From: Pseudonocardia terrae
GTDB lineage: Bacteria; Actinomycetota; Actinomycetes; Mycobacteriales; Pseudonocardiaceae
Length of the DNA stretch: 64,000 nucleotides
Reading direction: 5' to 3'
Assembly: GCF_021343995.1 (NCBI RefSeq)
Contig: NZ_JAJTTE010000024.1
Coordinates: forward strand, 1 to 64,000
Part shown: positions 1 to 11,624 of the stretch, in pieces
How the letters are laid out: each line of letters opens with the position of its first letter
Numbering within the stretch: position 1 is the first letter of the stretch
Notes under the pieces: model-generated
What the model was told of the DNA's origin: nothing
Database searches by the model: none
The model's input: only the letters and a program-made list of their open reading frames with translations
Translations under genes and position numbers: made by a program

Positions 1-80
1 ACGAACATCGCCATCGCGAGCAGGAGCCCGAGCACCCGGCTCCCGGTCGGCGCCTCCGCGGCGGCCCCGTCGGTACTCAC
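1..80 (-). CDS. Membrane protein, N-terminal fragment (runs off window)
   Basis: Only the first 26 residues are inside the window. The GTG start at 80 opens VSTDGAAAEAPTGS and is followed by a hydrophobic stretch (VLGLLLAMAMFV) that looks like the start of a first transmembrane helix. A GGAG lies about 10 nt upstream. The gene starts 19 nt after the stop of the SHOCT gene on the same strand, so the two are probably co-transcribed. The family cannot be told from this fragment. Confidence 0.55.
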   Translation of the reverse strand, partial: MSTDGAAAEAPTGSRVLGLLLAMAMF

Positions 81-99
81 CCGTCACGGCTCCGGCAGG

Positions 100-531
100 T
101 CAGGCGGGCTCGCCGACCGAACGGCCGAGTGCCTTCGACTTCAGCGACTCGTACTCCTCCGGAGTGATCGCGCCCTGGTCGAGCAGCCGCTTCGCCTCGG
201 AGATCTGTGCGGTGGGCCCACCGCTGTCGCCGTTCGCGGCGGCGATCCGGCGCACGTCGTGCTCGTACGCCTTGCGGACCGCCGCTGCGTCCGCCTGCCT
301 GCGTTCGCCCATCCTCCGGCCCTCGACGATCAGGTACACCAACGAGCCCAGGATCGGCAGGACGATGATCACCAGCGTCCAGCCGGCCTTGCCCCAACCG
401 CCGATGTCGTCGCGCCGGAAGATGTCACCGAAGATCACGAACAGCAACCAGAACCACACGACGAAGCCGAAGAACACCAGCATCGTCCAGAACAGGTCCA
501 GCAACGGATAGCCGGTCTGTGCGAGCACCAT
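100..531 (-). CDS. SHOCT-domain membrane protein with PLDc_N-like N-terminus
   Basis: Protein of 143 aa. Two hydrophobic helices (about residues 10-34 and 48-70) flank a short loop, in the style of the phospholipase D nuclease N-terminal-like membrane module. A charged linker follows, then a C-terminal SHOCT motif (about 112-138, LLDQGAITPEEYESLKSKAL), a short oligomerisation or interaction element. The ATG at 531 is preferred to the TTG two codons upstream because AAAGGGG lies 6 nt before it. The biochemical function is unknown; such proteins are common in actinobacteria. It lies upstream of the partial membrane gene at 1-80 on the same strand. Confidence 0.85.
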   Translation of the reverse strand: MVLAQTGYPLLDLFWTMLVFFGFVVWFWLLFVIFGDIFRRDDIGGWGKAGWTLVIIVLPILGSLVYLIVEGRRMGERRQADAAAVRKAYEHDVRRIAAANGDSGGPTAQISEAKRLLDQGAITPEEYESLKSKALGRSVGEPA

Positions 532-607
532 GTCCAACCCCTTTCTCGGGTGTGCCGGTCCGCCCGTCCGGGCGGGCCGTGTGCGGGGCCGGAGCCGGTC
601 CGGGCCC

Positions 608-1042
608 TCAGGCCTTCTCGGCCCGGTACGGGACCAGCGCCCAGATCACGATCAGGTTGAGCGCGATGAGCAGCAGGCCCCAGATCGGGAAGTGCGGCAG
701 GAACGCGAAGTGCGCCACGATGTTCAGCGCGGCCGCCGTGATGCCCAGGGCACGCGCCCAGCTCGCGCCCCGCAGCACCCCGAACCCCGCCACACCGAGC
801 AGCACGGCCAGGACCAGGTGGATCCAGCCCCACGTGCCGACGTCGAACGAGTAGGTGTACTGCGGCGTGCGCACCACGAGCTCGTTCTGCGCGATCGACG
901 TGATCCCGGTCAGGACGCCGCACACCGCTGCGACCAGCATCAGGACGGCGGCGCCCTTGGCGAAGGTCCGGGTGAACTCCGCCTTGCCCCCGGGCGTCGC
1001 CGCTCCACCGGAAGCGGCCGGGCGTGTGGCGTCCGTACTCAT
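608..1042 (-). CDS. DUF7144-type four-helix membrane protein
   Basis: Protein of 144 aa with a short polar N-terminus and four predicted transmembrane segments (about 31-47, 70-88, 94-110, 117-135). The pattern of a GxxxGI helix, a W-I-H-L helix and a PHFPIW loop before the last helix resembles the DUF7144 family, which has no known function. The start is set by ATG at 1042 with AAGGGAG 8 nt upstream. It is divergent from the glycosidase gene at 1190. The region between holds TCACCC (1093-1098) and GGGTGA (1119-1124), half-sites of a motif seen elsewhere in the window. Confidence 0.75.
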   Translation of the reverse strand: MSTDATRPAASGGAATPGGKAEFTRTFAKGAAVLMLVAAVCGVLTGITSIAQNELVVRTPQYTYSFDVGTWGWIHLVLAVLLGVAGFGVLRGASWARALGITAAALNIVAHFAFLPHFPIWGLLLIALNLIVIWALVPYRAEKA

Positions 1043-1189
1043 CGTGGACTCCCTTCGGCGGTCCCGATCTCCGGCGACAGGCTGACCCCTCGTCACCCCT
1101 CGCGGCCCCATCCGTGACGGGTGAATCCCCCTCGGTCCGGGGCCCGGAGACTCCGCCCCGGGTGGACGACGACGACGGGGAGGCGCGCG

Positions 1190-3883
1190 GTGGGCGCGGA
1201 GAGCGAGCGGGTGCGGGGATTCGACAGCCTCGACGACGGGCTGCGGACGGGCGATCCGTGGTACCGCTGGGGTCCGTATCTCAGTGAGCGACAGTGGGGC
1301 ACGGTCCGCGAGGACTACAGCCCCGACGGCGAGGCGTGGTCCTATCTGCCGCACGACCGGGCCCGCTCCCAGGCCTACCGGTGGGGCGAGGACGGGCTGG
1401 CCGGCTTCTCCGACGTCGAGCAGCGGCTCTGTCTCGGCCTGGCGCTGTGGAACGGGCAGGACCCGATCCTCAAGGAACGGATCTTCGGGCTCACCGGGCC
1501 GCAGGGGAACCACGGCGAGGACGCCAAGGAGTACTGGTGGTACCTCGACGCCGTCCCGTCGCACGCCTGGAACCGCTGGCGGTACCACTACCCGCAGCGC
1601 GCGTTCCCGTACGAGGACCTGGTGGCGACCAACGGTTCCCGCGGCCGCAACGACCCGGAGTACGAGCTGCTCGACACGGGTGCCTTCGACGACGACCGCT
1701 ACTGGGTGGTCGAGGTGCACTACGCCAAGGCCGATCCGGACGACCTGCTGGTCACGGTCGAGGTCACCAACGCCGGTCCCGAGCGCGCCGAGCTGCACGT
1801 GCTGCCGACGCTCTGGTTCCGCAACACCTGGTCCTGGGACCCGGACGCCACGGCGCCGGTGATGCGCGCGACCGGCCCCGCGACGGTCGCGGTGCCGCAC
1901 CCCTTCCTCGGCGACCTCGAGCTGGTCGCGGCGCCGGGGCCCGACGACGCCGCGCCCGAGTTGTTGTTCTGCGACAACGAGACCAACCTGCAACGCCTGT
2001 ACGGCGAACCGGGACCGCGGTACCCGAAGGACGGGATCAACGACCACGTCGTGGCCGGCGCGGACACGGTCAACCCGGACGGCACCGGCACGAAGTGCGC
2101 CGCCCGCTACCGGGTGGCGGTCGACCCCGGCGCGACCGCCGAGCTGCGGCTGCGGCTGCGGCCCGCGGACCGGCCCGGCGACCTCGGCGAGGACTTCACG
2201 CGGGTGCGCGACCTGCGGCGTGTGGAGGCGGACGAGTTCTACGCGGAGCTGACGCCCCCGGCGGCCTCCGCCGACGAGGCGAACGTGATGCGCCAGGCCT
2301 TCGCCGGGCTGTTGTGGAGCAAGCAGTTCTACTACTACGACGTCGCGCGCTGGCTCGACGGCGACCCGGGCCAGCCACCGCCGCCGGACTCGCGGAAGCA
2401 GGGGCGCAACGCCCGGTGGCGCACGTTCAACTCCTTCGACATCATGTCGATGCCGGACAAGTGGGAGTACCCCTGGTTCGCCTCCTGGGACCTGGCCTTC
2501 CACTGCGTCGCACTCGCGCACGTCGACCCGGCCTTCGCCAAGTACCAGCTGCTGCTGGTGTGCCGCGAGTGGTTCCAGCACCCGAACGGCGCCCTGCCCG
2601 CCTACGAGTGGGACTTCGGCGACGTCAACCCGCCGGTGCAGGCGTGGGCCGCGCTCGAGGTGTTCGCCCTCGACGGCGCCACCGACGTCGACTTCCTCTC
2701 CCGGGTCTTCGACAAGCTCCTGCTCAACTTCACCTGGTGGGTCAACCTGGAGGACTCCGACGGCTCCAACGTCTTCGAGGGCGGCTTCCTCGGCCTGGAC
2801 AACATCGGCCCGATCGACCGCTCCCACCTGCCGCCGGGCTACCTGCTCGAGCAGTCCGACGCGACCGGCTGGATGGCCTCGTACGCGCTGGCCATGGGCG
2901 CCATCGCCGCCGTGCTGCGCAACTCCGGCCGGCCCGCGAACGACCTGGTCCGCAAGTTCCTCGAGCACATCGCCGCGATCCGCAACGCGGTGGAGTCGGA
3001 GGGCCTGTGGGACATCGAGACCGGGCTCTTCGCCGACCGCCTCGTCGCCCCGGACGGCACTGCCGTGCCGGTGGCGGTGCGGTCCATGGTGGGCGTGCTC
3101 CCGATGCTCGCCGCCGGGGTCGCCGACGAGACGACCCTGCGGCGCGCAGCGGCCGCCGGCAAGGACTTCTCCCTGCTGCTCGACCGTCGGGGCCTGGACG
3201 ACGAGAAGGAGCTCGCGGCGCGCGGGCTGCTGCGCGGGGGTCCCGGGGACCGGCAGCTGCTGCTCGGCGTGGTCGGCGTCGACAAGCTCGACCGCCTCCT
3301 CGCCCAGCTGTTCGACCCTGCGGAGTTCCTCTCCCCGCACGGCCTGCGCTCGGTGTCCGCGTACCACCGCGAGCACCCGTACGTGCTCGACGCGCCCGGC
3401 CTGCACGCCGAGATCGACTACGAGCCGGCCGAGTCGACCGTCGCGATGTTCGGCGGCAACTCCAACTGGCGCGGACCCGTCTGGTTCCCGGTCAACCACC
3501 TCGTCGTCACCTCGCTCGAGCGCTACCACCGCTTCTTCGGCGACGACCACACCGTCGAGTACCCGACCGGGTCCGGGAAGCGGCTGCGGCTCGACGAGGT
3601 CGTGGCCGACCTGTGGGAGCGGCTGGTGTCGTTGTTCCTGGTCGGCGACCACGGCCGCAGGCCCTGCTTCGGCGGGGTCGAGCGGCTGCAGCGCGATCCG
3701 AGGTGGAAGGACAACCTCCTGTTCAACGAGTACTTCCACGGCGACGACGGAGCGGGGCTGGGGGCGTCGCACCAGACCGGCTGGACGGGCCTGGTCGCCG
3801 ACGTGATCCGCCGCCGGCACGGCGTGGTCGACCCCGTCGGGGACGTGCTGCGCAGGCTGCGCGAGCAGGGACCGGAGCGGTGA
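1190..3883 (+). CDS. MGH1-like / GH63-type glucosidase
   Basis: Large cytosolic protein (897 aa, no signal peptide) of the (alpha/alpha)6-barrel MGH1/GH63-like glycoside hydrolase type, usually annotated 'glucosidase' in actinobacteria. The N-terminal half is a beta-rich domain. The catalytic barrel starts near residue 370 and includes WEYPWFASWDLAFHCVAL and a WRGPVWFPVNHLV motif. GTG at 1190 is preferred because GGGGAGG ends 6 nt before it; an ATG-like start at 1121 would lack this. The stop overlaps the glgX start by 4 bp, so the two are translationally coupled, which points to alpha-glucan or trehalose-type glucoside metabolism. The exact substrate is not visible. Confidence 0.82.
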   Translation: MGAESERVRGFDSLDDGLRTGDPWYRWGPYLSERQWGTVREDYSPDGEAWSYLPHDRARSQAYRWGEDGLAGFSDVEQRLCLGLALWNGQDPILKERIFGLTGPQGNHGEDAKEYWWYLDAVPSHAWNRWRYHYPQRAFPYEDLVATNGSRGRNDPEYELLDTGAFDDDRYWVVEVHYAKADPDDLLVTVEVTNAGPERAELHVLPTLWFRNTWSWDPDATAPVMRATGPATVAVPHPFLGDLELVAAPGPDDAAPELLFCDNETNLQRLYGEPGPRYPKDGINDHVVAGADTVNPDGTGTKCAARYRVAVDPGATAELRLRLRPADRPGDLGEDFTRVRDLRRVEADEFYAELTPPAASADEANVMRQAFAGLLWSKQFYYYDVARWLDGDPGQPPPPDSRKQGRNARWRTFNSFDIMSMPDKWEYPWFASWDLAFHCVALAHVDPAFAKYQLLLVCREWFQHPNGALPAYEWDFGDVNPPVQAWAALEVFALDGATDVDFLSRVFDKLLLNFTWWVNLEDSDGSNVFEGGFLGLDNIGPIDRSHLPPGYLLEQSDATGWMASYALAMGAIAAVLRNSGRPANDLVRKFLEHIAAIRNAVESEGLWDIETGLFADRLVAPDGTAVPVAVRSMVGVLPMLAAGVADETTLRRAAAAGKDFSLLLDRRGLDDEKELAARGLLRGGPGDRQLLLGVVGVDKLDRLLAQLFDPAEFLSPHGLRSVSAYHREHPYVLDAPGLHAEIDYEPAESTVAMFGGNSNWRGPVWFPVNHLVVTSLERYHRFFGDDHTVEYPTGSGKRLRLDEVVADLWERLVSLFLVGDHGRRPCFGGVERLQRDPRWKDNLLFNEYFHGDDGAGLGASHQTGWTGLVADVIRRRHGVVDPVGDVLRRLREQGPER

Positions 3884-6009
3884 GCGCGCCGGTGCGGGTG
3901 CTGCCCGGCACCCTCGCCCCGCTCGGGGCGACCGTGCGCGAGGGCGGCACGAACTTCGCCGTGGCCTCGCGGGCGGACGCGGTCGAGCTCTGCCTCTTCG
4001 ACGGGCCGGACGAGGTCCGGCTCGAGCTGCCGGAGTACGACGCCGGGATCTGGCACGGTTTCGTGCCGGGCGCCGGCCCCGGCCGGGCCTACGGCTACCG
4101 CGCCCACGGGCCCTACGAGCCCGCCCGCGGCCTGCTCTACAACCCGGCCAAGCTCCTGCTCGACCCGTACGCGCGGGCGGTGGCGGGTGAGGTCCGCTTC
4201 GGCCCCGAGGTGCTCGGGCACGACCCGGACGACCCCGGCCGGCCGAGCACGCTGGACTCGGCGGCGCACGTGCCGCGCAGCCTGGTCGTCGGCCCGCCGC
4301 CGACACTGTCCGAACCGGCGCCGCGCTGGTCCTACGCCGACACCGTGGTCTACGAGATCCACGTCAAGGGGTTCACCGCGGCGCACCCCGGCGTGCCGCC
4401 CGAGCTGCGCGGCACCTACGCCGGGCTGGGGCACGACGCCGCCGTCGCCCACCTCGTCGGGCTGGGCGTGACCACCGTCGAGCTGCTCCCGGTGCACCAC
4501 CACGTGTCCGAGGCCTTCCTCCCCGAGCGCGGCCTCACGAACTACTGGGGCTACAACACGATCGGCTACCTCGCCCCGCACCCCGGCTACTCCGCCGAGG
4601 TGCGGCGCGGGCGGCCGGGCGGGGAGGTCGCGGAGTTCCGGGCGATGGTGGACGCCCTGCACCGGGCGGGCCTGGAGGTCGTGCTCGACGTCGTCTTCAA
4701 CCACACCGGCGAGGGCGACCCGTACGGCCCCACCCTGTGCCACCGCGGCCTCGACAACGCCGGCTACTACCGGCTCGACCCCGCCGACCCGAGCCGCTAC
4801 CTCGACACCACCGGCTGCGGCAACTCCCTGAACACCGCGGACCCGTTCACGCTGCAGCTGGTCATGGACTCGCTGCGGTACTGGCTGACGGTGATGGGCG
4901 TCGACGGGTTCCGGTTCGACCTGGCGCCCACCCTGGCCCGTGACGACGGCGGCTTCGACCGTCTGGCCGCGTTCTTCGACCTCGTCTCGCAGGACCCGGT
5001 GGTGTCGCGGGCGAAGCTGATCGCCGAGCCGTGGGACGTCGGGCGGGCGGACAGCTACGACATCGGCCGCTTCCCGCCGCTGTGGCGGGAGTGGAACGGC
5101 CGCTACCGCGACACGGTCCGCGACTTCTGGCGCAGCCACGACGGCCTGCTCGGCGAGTTCGCGACCCGGTTCGCCGGCTCCGCCGACCTCTACGGCAGCC
5201 GCGGCCGGCGGCCCACCGCCTCGGTCAACTTCGTCACCGCGCACGACGGGTTCACCCTCGCCGACCTCGTCACCTACGATCGCAAGCACAACGAGGCCAA
5301 CGGCGACGACGACCGCGACGGCACCGACGACAACCGGTCCTGGAACTGCGGCGTCGAGGGGCCGACGGACGATCCCGAGGTGCGGGCGCTGCGGGCGCGG
5401 CAGCAGCGGGCCCTGCTGACCACGCTGCTGCTCTCCTTCGGCATCCCGATGCTGTTGGGCGGCGACGAGCTGGGCCGTACCCAGCGCGGCAACAACAACG
5501 CCTACTGCCAGGACGACGAGCTGACCTGGTTCGACTGGGCGGACGTCGACGAGGACCTGCTCGCCTTCACCCGCACGCTGATCGCGCTCCGGCGGCAGCA
5601 CCCGGTGTTCCGGCGCCGGCGGTTCCTGTCCGGCGTCGACTGGCGGAACCTGCGCTGGTACACCCCCTCCGGCACGATCGTCACCGGTGCCGAATGGGCC
5701 GACCCGGGCGCCCGCAGCGTCGCGACCTACCTCGACGGCCGGGACGCACCCGACCGCGACGCCGAGGGCCGGGAGCTGCTCGACGACGACTTCCTCGTCC
5801 TGGTCAACGCCTGGTGGGAGCCGGTGCGGTTCACCGTGCCCGCCCTCCGCGAGGGTCAGGTCTGGGAGCCCGAGATCGACACCTTCGCCCAAGGCGAGGC
5901 GGCGGCGCACGGCAAACCGGGGGCGGGCGACGTCGTGACGGTGCGGCCGCGCTCGGTCGTCGTCCTGCGGGCCTCCTCCGACGGTCCGATCCCGGTCCGA
6001 CCTGCGTAA
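3880..6009 (+). CDS. glgX: Glycogen debranching enzyme GlgX
   Basis: Protein of 709 aa, typical of GlgX/isoamylase-type GH13 enzymes that hydrolyse alpha-1,6 branches of phosphorylase-limit glycogen. An N-terminal CBM48 region (GATVREGGTNFAV) is followed by a TIM barrel with the GH13 signatures DVVFNHTGEG, GFRFDLAP (nucleophile D347), LIAEPW (acid E383) and TAHDGF (transition-state Asp D456). The GTG start overlaps the upstream stop as GTGA, so it forms an operon with the MGH1-like glucosidase. No glgP, glgB or glgA is in the window. Confidence 0.95.
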   Translation: MSAPVRVLPGTLAPLGATVREGGTNFAVASRADAVELCLFDGPDEVRLELPEYDAGIWHGFVPGAGPGRAYGYRAHGPYEPARGLLYNPAKLLLDPYARAVAGEVRFGPEVLGHDPDDPGRPSTLDSAAHVPRSLVVGPPPTLSEPAPRWSYADTVVYEIHVKGFTAAHPGVPPELRGTYAGLGHDAAVAHLVGLGVTTVELLPVHHHVSEAFLPERGLTNYWGYNTIGYLAPHPGYSAEVRRGRPGGEVAEFRAMVDALHRAGLEVVLDVVFNHTGEGDPYGPTLCHRGLDNAGYYRLDPADPSRYLDTTGCGNSLNTADPFTLQLVMDSLRYWLTVMGVDGFRFDLAPTLARDDGGFDRLAAFFDLVSQDPVVSRAKLIAEPWDVGRADSYDIGRFPPLWREWNGRYRDTVRDFWRSHDGLLGEFATRFAGSADLYGSRGRRPTASVNFVTAHDGFTLADLVTYDRKHNEANGDDDRDGTDDNRSWNCGVEGPTDDPEVRALRARQQRALLTTLLLSFGIPMLLGGDELGRTQRGNNNAYCQDDELTWFDWADVDEDLLAFTRTLIALRRQHPVFRRRRFLSGVDWRNLRWYTPSGTIVTGAEWADPGARSVATYLDGRDAPDRDAEGRELLDDDFLVLVNAWWEPVRFTVPALREGQVWEPEIDTFAQGEAAAHGKPGAGDVVTVRPRSVVVLRASSDGPIPVRPA

Positions 6010-6040
6010 CCTCCGGGAGATCGGATGCGACCACGGCCGC

Positions 6041-6844
6041 ATGACGGTCCTCGAGCGCGTCCGTTCGGCCGACGGCACCGAGATCGCCCTCGAACAGGTG
6101 ACCGACGGGCCCCGACGCCTGCTGTTGGTCCCCGGCGGCCCCGCCGGCCGGGGCCGCTGGGCCCGCACCGCGGCACTGCTCGACGGGCACTACGCCTGCT
6201 GGCTGATGGACCGCCGCGGCAAGGGCGACTCCGGCGACACCCTGCCCTACGCGTTCGCCCGCGAGTTCGAGGACGTCCGGGCGGCGGCCGGGCGGCTGGC
6301 GAGCCTGGGACCGCTGAGCGTGGGCGCGAACTCCAGCGGCGCCTCCGTGGTCCTCGGTGCCGCGGCGGCGGGCGGCCTGCCTGTCGCCGAGCTGTTCCTC
6401 TACGAGCCGCCGTGGCCGGTCGACGGCCCGCTGACGCCGCCGGCGACGATCGACGCCCTCGACGTGATGATCACCGACGGCGACCGCGCCGGCGCGGTCG
6501 CGCGAGCCCTCACCGAGGTCGTCGGCGTCCCGGCCGAAGCCGTGGCCGGCATGCGCGTCCTGCCCACCTGGCCCGAGCGCGTCGCCCTGGTGCACACCTG
6601 GACCCGCGAGATGCGGGAGGTCGACCGGCTGCCCGGGATCGACGCCCTGGCCGCCGTCGACGTGCCGGTGCTGATGCTGCTCGGTGAGCACAGCCCCGAC
6701 CACATGCGACGGGCGACGACGGCGATCGCCGCCGCGCTCCCCCGCGCGGCGGTCGTCGACCTGGCGGGGCAGGGCCACGGCGCGCTCGACGAGGCACCGT
6801 CGGTCGTCGCCGGGGCCCTGCTCGCCCACCTCGCGCCGAGCTGA
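6041..6844 (+). CDS. Alpha/beta-fold hydrolase
   Basis: Protein of 267 aa with the alpha/beta-hydrolase plan: an oxyanion-loop region VPGGPAGRG, the MDRRGKGDS turn, a nucleophile elbow ANSSGAS (Sm-x-Ser-x-Sm, first Ser as likely nucleophile), a late acidic segment LLGEHSPDH and a C-terminal histidine in GQGHGAL. The elbow is AxSxG rather than the textbook GxSxG. Substrate unknown. It begins 31 nt after glgX on the same strand, so read-through is possible. It is convergent with ppdK. Confidence 0.85.
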   Translation: MTVLERVRSADGTEIALEQVTDGPRRLLLVPGGPAGRGRWARTAALLDGHYACWLMDRRGKGDSGDTLPYAFAREFEDVRAAAGRLASLGPLSVGANSSGASVVLGAAAAGGLPVAELFLYEPPWPVDGPLTPPATIDALDVMITDGDRAGAVARALTEVVGVPAEAVAGMRVLPTWPERVALVHTWTREMREVDRLPGIDALAAVDVPVLMLLGEHSPDHMRRATTAIAAALPRAAVVDLAGQGHGALDEAPSVVAGALLAHLAPS

Positions 6845-6874
6845 GCCCGCGGGCCGGGTCCGCCGGCCGGGAAC

Positions 6875-9595
<2,721 letters not shown>

Positions 9596-10022
9596 CGGCC
9601 ACCTCACACGTCGTCGGGCAGGAGGTCCTCGCCCCGCGGTCGAACCGGGGCATCCGATGCTGCCCCGCCGCGGGGACGGGGGCCAGGGCCGAACGCGGGA
9701 TCACCCCGTCGACGCGTCCTGCGCGCAGGCGGCCCGCCTCCCCGACGGAAGGAGGCGGGCCACGCGCGGCGACGTCCCGTACGGGCGCCGCGGTGGGAGC
9801 GGACCGGATCGTGGGCCGGGGTGGGTCGCGCACCACTCCGGGTCGGACCCGGCCGTGTGGGCGCCGGCCCGGTCCGCCTCCGCGGGGGTGGCAACCGGTG
9901 GCGCACCGGGCCGGCCTGTCTCCAGGGTGCGGCGCCGGTCCCCGCCGGGCAACGGCCGAACCTACGCATCCGAAACCTCGACGCCGGGCGGCACGGCGGC
10001 GCGGGAGGCGCAGGCTGATCCC
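9596..10022. other. Divergent intergenic region ppdK / merR with strong hairpin
   Basis: This 427-bp region between divergent genes holds no convincing coding sequence. Its clearest structure is a perfect 11-bp inverted repeat, GGCCCGCCTCC (9729-9739) and GGAGGCGGGCC (9749-9759), with a 9-nt loop. It could act as a terminator, attenuator or insulator between the two promoters. A 10-bp palindrome CCCGTACGGG lies at 9774-9783. No clean -35/-10 pair or repeated operator for the MerR-type protein could be picked out by eye. Confidence 0.5.
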
Positions 10023-10931
10023 GTGCCCGTCGCGACCACCCACGACCGTCCGGATCGCCCGTTGACCATCCAGCAGGTGAGCGCGCTGCTCGCGGTGCCG
10101 ATCTCCACGCTGCGCACCTGGGAGTACCGGTACTCGGTGCCCGGCATCGTCCGTACCCGGGGCGGGCACCGCCGGTACCCGGCCCGGGCGATCGACGAGC
10201 TGCGGATCATCCGGGACGAGATCGCGCGCGGCCGGCGCGCCGGCGAGGCTGCGACGACCGCCCGCCTCCTGGTCGACTCCCCCGAGCCCGGCCGCGACCT
10301 GGTGGACCGCTTCCTCGACGCGGCCCACACGATGAACCAGTCCGGCATCCGCTCGTGTCTCGACGACGCCGCCCGGCGGTTGGGCCTGGGCGCCACCGTC
10401 GATCTCGTGCTCGTGCCCGCCATGCGCCGGATCGGGCACTGGTGGGAGATCGGGACCTGCGACGTCGGCCACGAGCACCTGGCCACCGAGGCCGCCCGGA
10501 CCTGGCTCGCCCGGCTCGTGGCCTTCGCGCCCGAGCCGCGCCCCGGCGGCGGCGTCCTGCTCGCCTGCGGGCCGCGCGACCTGCACTCGCTGGGACTCGA
10601 GGCGTTCGGCATGCTCCTCGCCTCGAACGGACGCGCCTGCCGGGTCCTCGGTGCGCGCACCCCCGTCCCGACCCTGACGATCGCGGTGGAGACGCTGGAA
10701 CCGGCGGCGGTCGTGGTGGTCTCCCACATGGCCGCGGGTCGACGGTCGGCGGTCGACGCGCTCGCGGCGGTGGCGGCCTCGGGCACGCCGGCCTGCTACG
10801 CCGGGAACGCCTTCCTGACCCGCCCGGCCCGTCGTCGGGTGCCCGGTCGCTACCTGGGCGAGAGCTTCCGCGACGCGGCAGGCCTGCTCGACGAGCTCCT
10901 GGTCGACCGGTCGGTCGCCGAGCGGGCCTGA
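10023..10931 (+). CDS. MerR-family regulator with cobalamin-binding (CarH/LitR-like) domain
   Basis: Protein of 302 aa. A MerR-type winged helix lies at about 14-62 (LTIQQVSALLAVPISTLRTW, then RYSVPGIVRTRGGHRRY). A helical cap follows with the CarH light-sensor signature W-x9-E-H (W141, E151, H152). The Rossmann-type B12 domain has the D-x-H-x-x-G lower-ligand motif (D186, H188, G191) followed by the GLEAFGMLL helix and LGARTP. In CarH/LitR these residues bind adenosylcobalamin and make DNA binding light-sensitive. The GTG at 10023 has GGGAGG 14 nt upstream, a long spacing, so the start is slightly uncertain. Target genes are unknown; ppdK is divergent. Confidence 0.88.
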   Translation: MPVATTHDRPDRPLTIQQVSALLAVPISTLRTWEYRYSVPGIVRTRGGHRRYPARAIDELRIIRDEIARGRRAGEAATTARLLVDSPEPGRDLVDRFLDAAHTMNQSGIRSCLDDAARRLGLGATVDLVLVPAMRRIGHWWEIGTCDVGHEHLATEAARTWLARLVAFAPEPRPGGGVLLACGPRDLHSLGLEAFGMLLASNGRACRVLGARTPVPTLTIAVETLEPAAVVVVSHMAAGRRSAVDALAAVAASGTPACYAGNAFLTRPARRRVPGRYLGESFRDAAGLLDELLVDRSVAERA

Positions 10932-10984
10932 CGGCGCCCGGTCGGTCGCCGCCGCCACGGAGCAGCGGCGCCATGGCCGGCCGG

Positions 10985-11617
10985 CTAGCCGATGCGCGCG
11001 GCGAGCTCGGGCAGCCCCGGCCCGGACAGCTCACCGGTGATGCCGGGGCGTCCGGCGAGCGCCATCAGCAGCGCCTCGGCCGGCCCCGTGACCTCCGGTC
11101 CCGACCCGGTGGTCCAGTCGAGGTCGGTCGCCCGCAGGGTCAGTCCACGGATGCGCGTGCGCGCCCTGATCGGCGGGGCCGTCCTGGCGTAGTCGAGGAC
11201 GACGAGGAGCCGCTCGGGCGGGATCCGGCGGGGCAGGCCGAGCGGGCGCCGGATGTCCTGGTGGTGGATCGTCCCGTCCGTCAGGGCGATCCGGCCGCCG
11301 AACGCGGCGGTCAGCCCCGTGGGCTGCAGGTGGTTCTTCGCCAGGGCGATCAGCTCGTCCGGGCTGCGGTCGGCGTAGGCGGCGACCCCGAGGTCGTTGG
11401 CCCGCCCCGGACCACGGCGCAGGAACCGGCCCACCAGCTGGAGGCGCCCGAGCTCCTCGTAGCTGAACATGTGCGCCACCACCTCGCGGACGCACCACTC
11501 GCTGCAGAGCGTCGGGGCCTCCCACTGCTCCGGGGTGAGCGTGACGAGCAGGTCGACCAGCTCGCCGCGCTCCTCGCGGGCCATGGCCATCGTGTCCACG
11601 GTGTTCACCGGGTCCAT
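10985..11617 (-). CDS. Maleylpyruvate isomerase-family mycothiol-dependent enzyme (TIGR03083-like)
   Basis: Protein of 210 aa. The N-terminal DinB/MDMPI-like helical bundle shows the family patterns LTPEQWEAPTLCSEWCVREV and VAHMFSYEEL; His residues of this bundle usually bind a metal in mycothiol-dependent enzymes. DGTIHHQDIRRPLGLP fits the family's second metal-ligand region. Substrate unknown. ATG at 11617 begins 7 nt after the SRPBCC stop, so it is the third gene of an ArsR-SRPBCC-MDMPI operon. Such operons often handle small toxic or xenobiotic molecules, but here that is inference. Confidence 0.82.
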   Translation of the reverse strand: MDPVNTVDTMAMAREERGELVDLLVTLTPEQWEAPTLCSEWCVREVVAHMFSYEELGRLQLVGRFLRRGPGRANDLGVAAYADRSPDELIALAKNHLQPTGLTAAFGGRIALTDGTIHHQDIRRPLGLPRRIPPERLLVVLDYARTAPPIRARTRIRGLTLRATDLDWTTGSGPEVTGPAEALLMALAGRPGITGELSGPGLPELAARIG

Positions 11618-11624
11618 CGCCGAC

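Noticed and set aside
608..4306. A 1232-codon open frame on the minus strand, opposite the glycosidase and GlgX genes
   Set aside because: It is a shadow frame: high-GC coding DNA gives long antisense frames. The part beyond 1042 is Arg/Pro-rich without domains, whereas both plus-strand genes have complete catalytic motifs. Only 608-1042 is real.
6041..6844. Alpha/beta hydrolase as a third member of the glycogen operon
   Set aside because: Spacing of 31 nt permits read-through, but nothing in its sequence points to carbohydrate metabolism.
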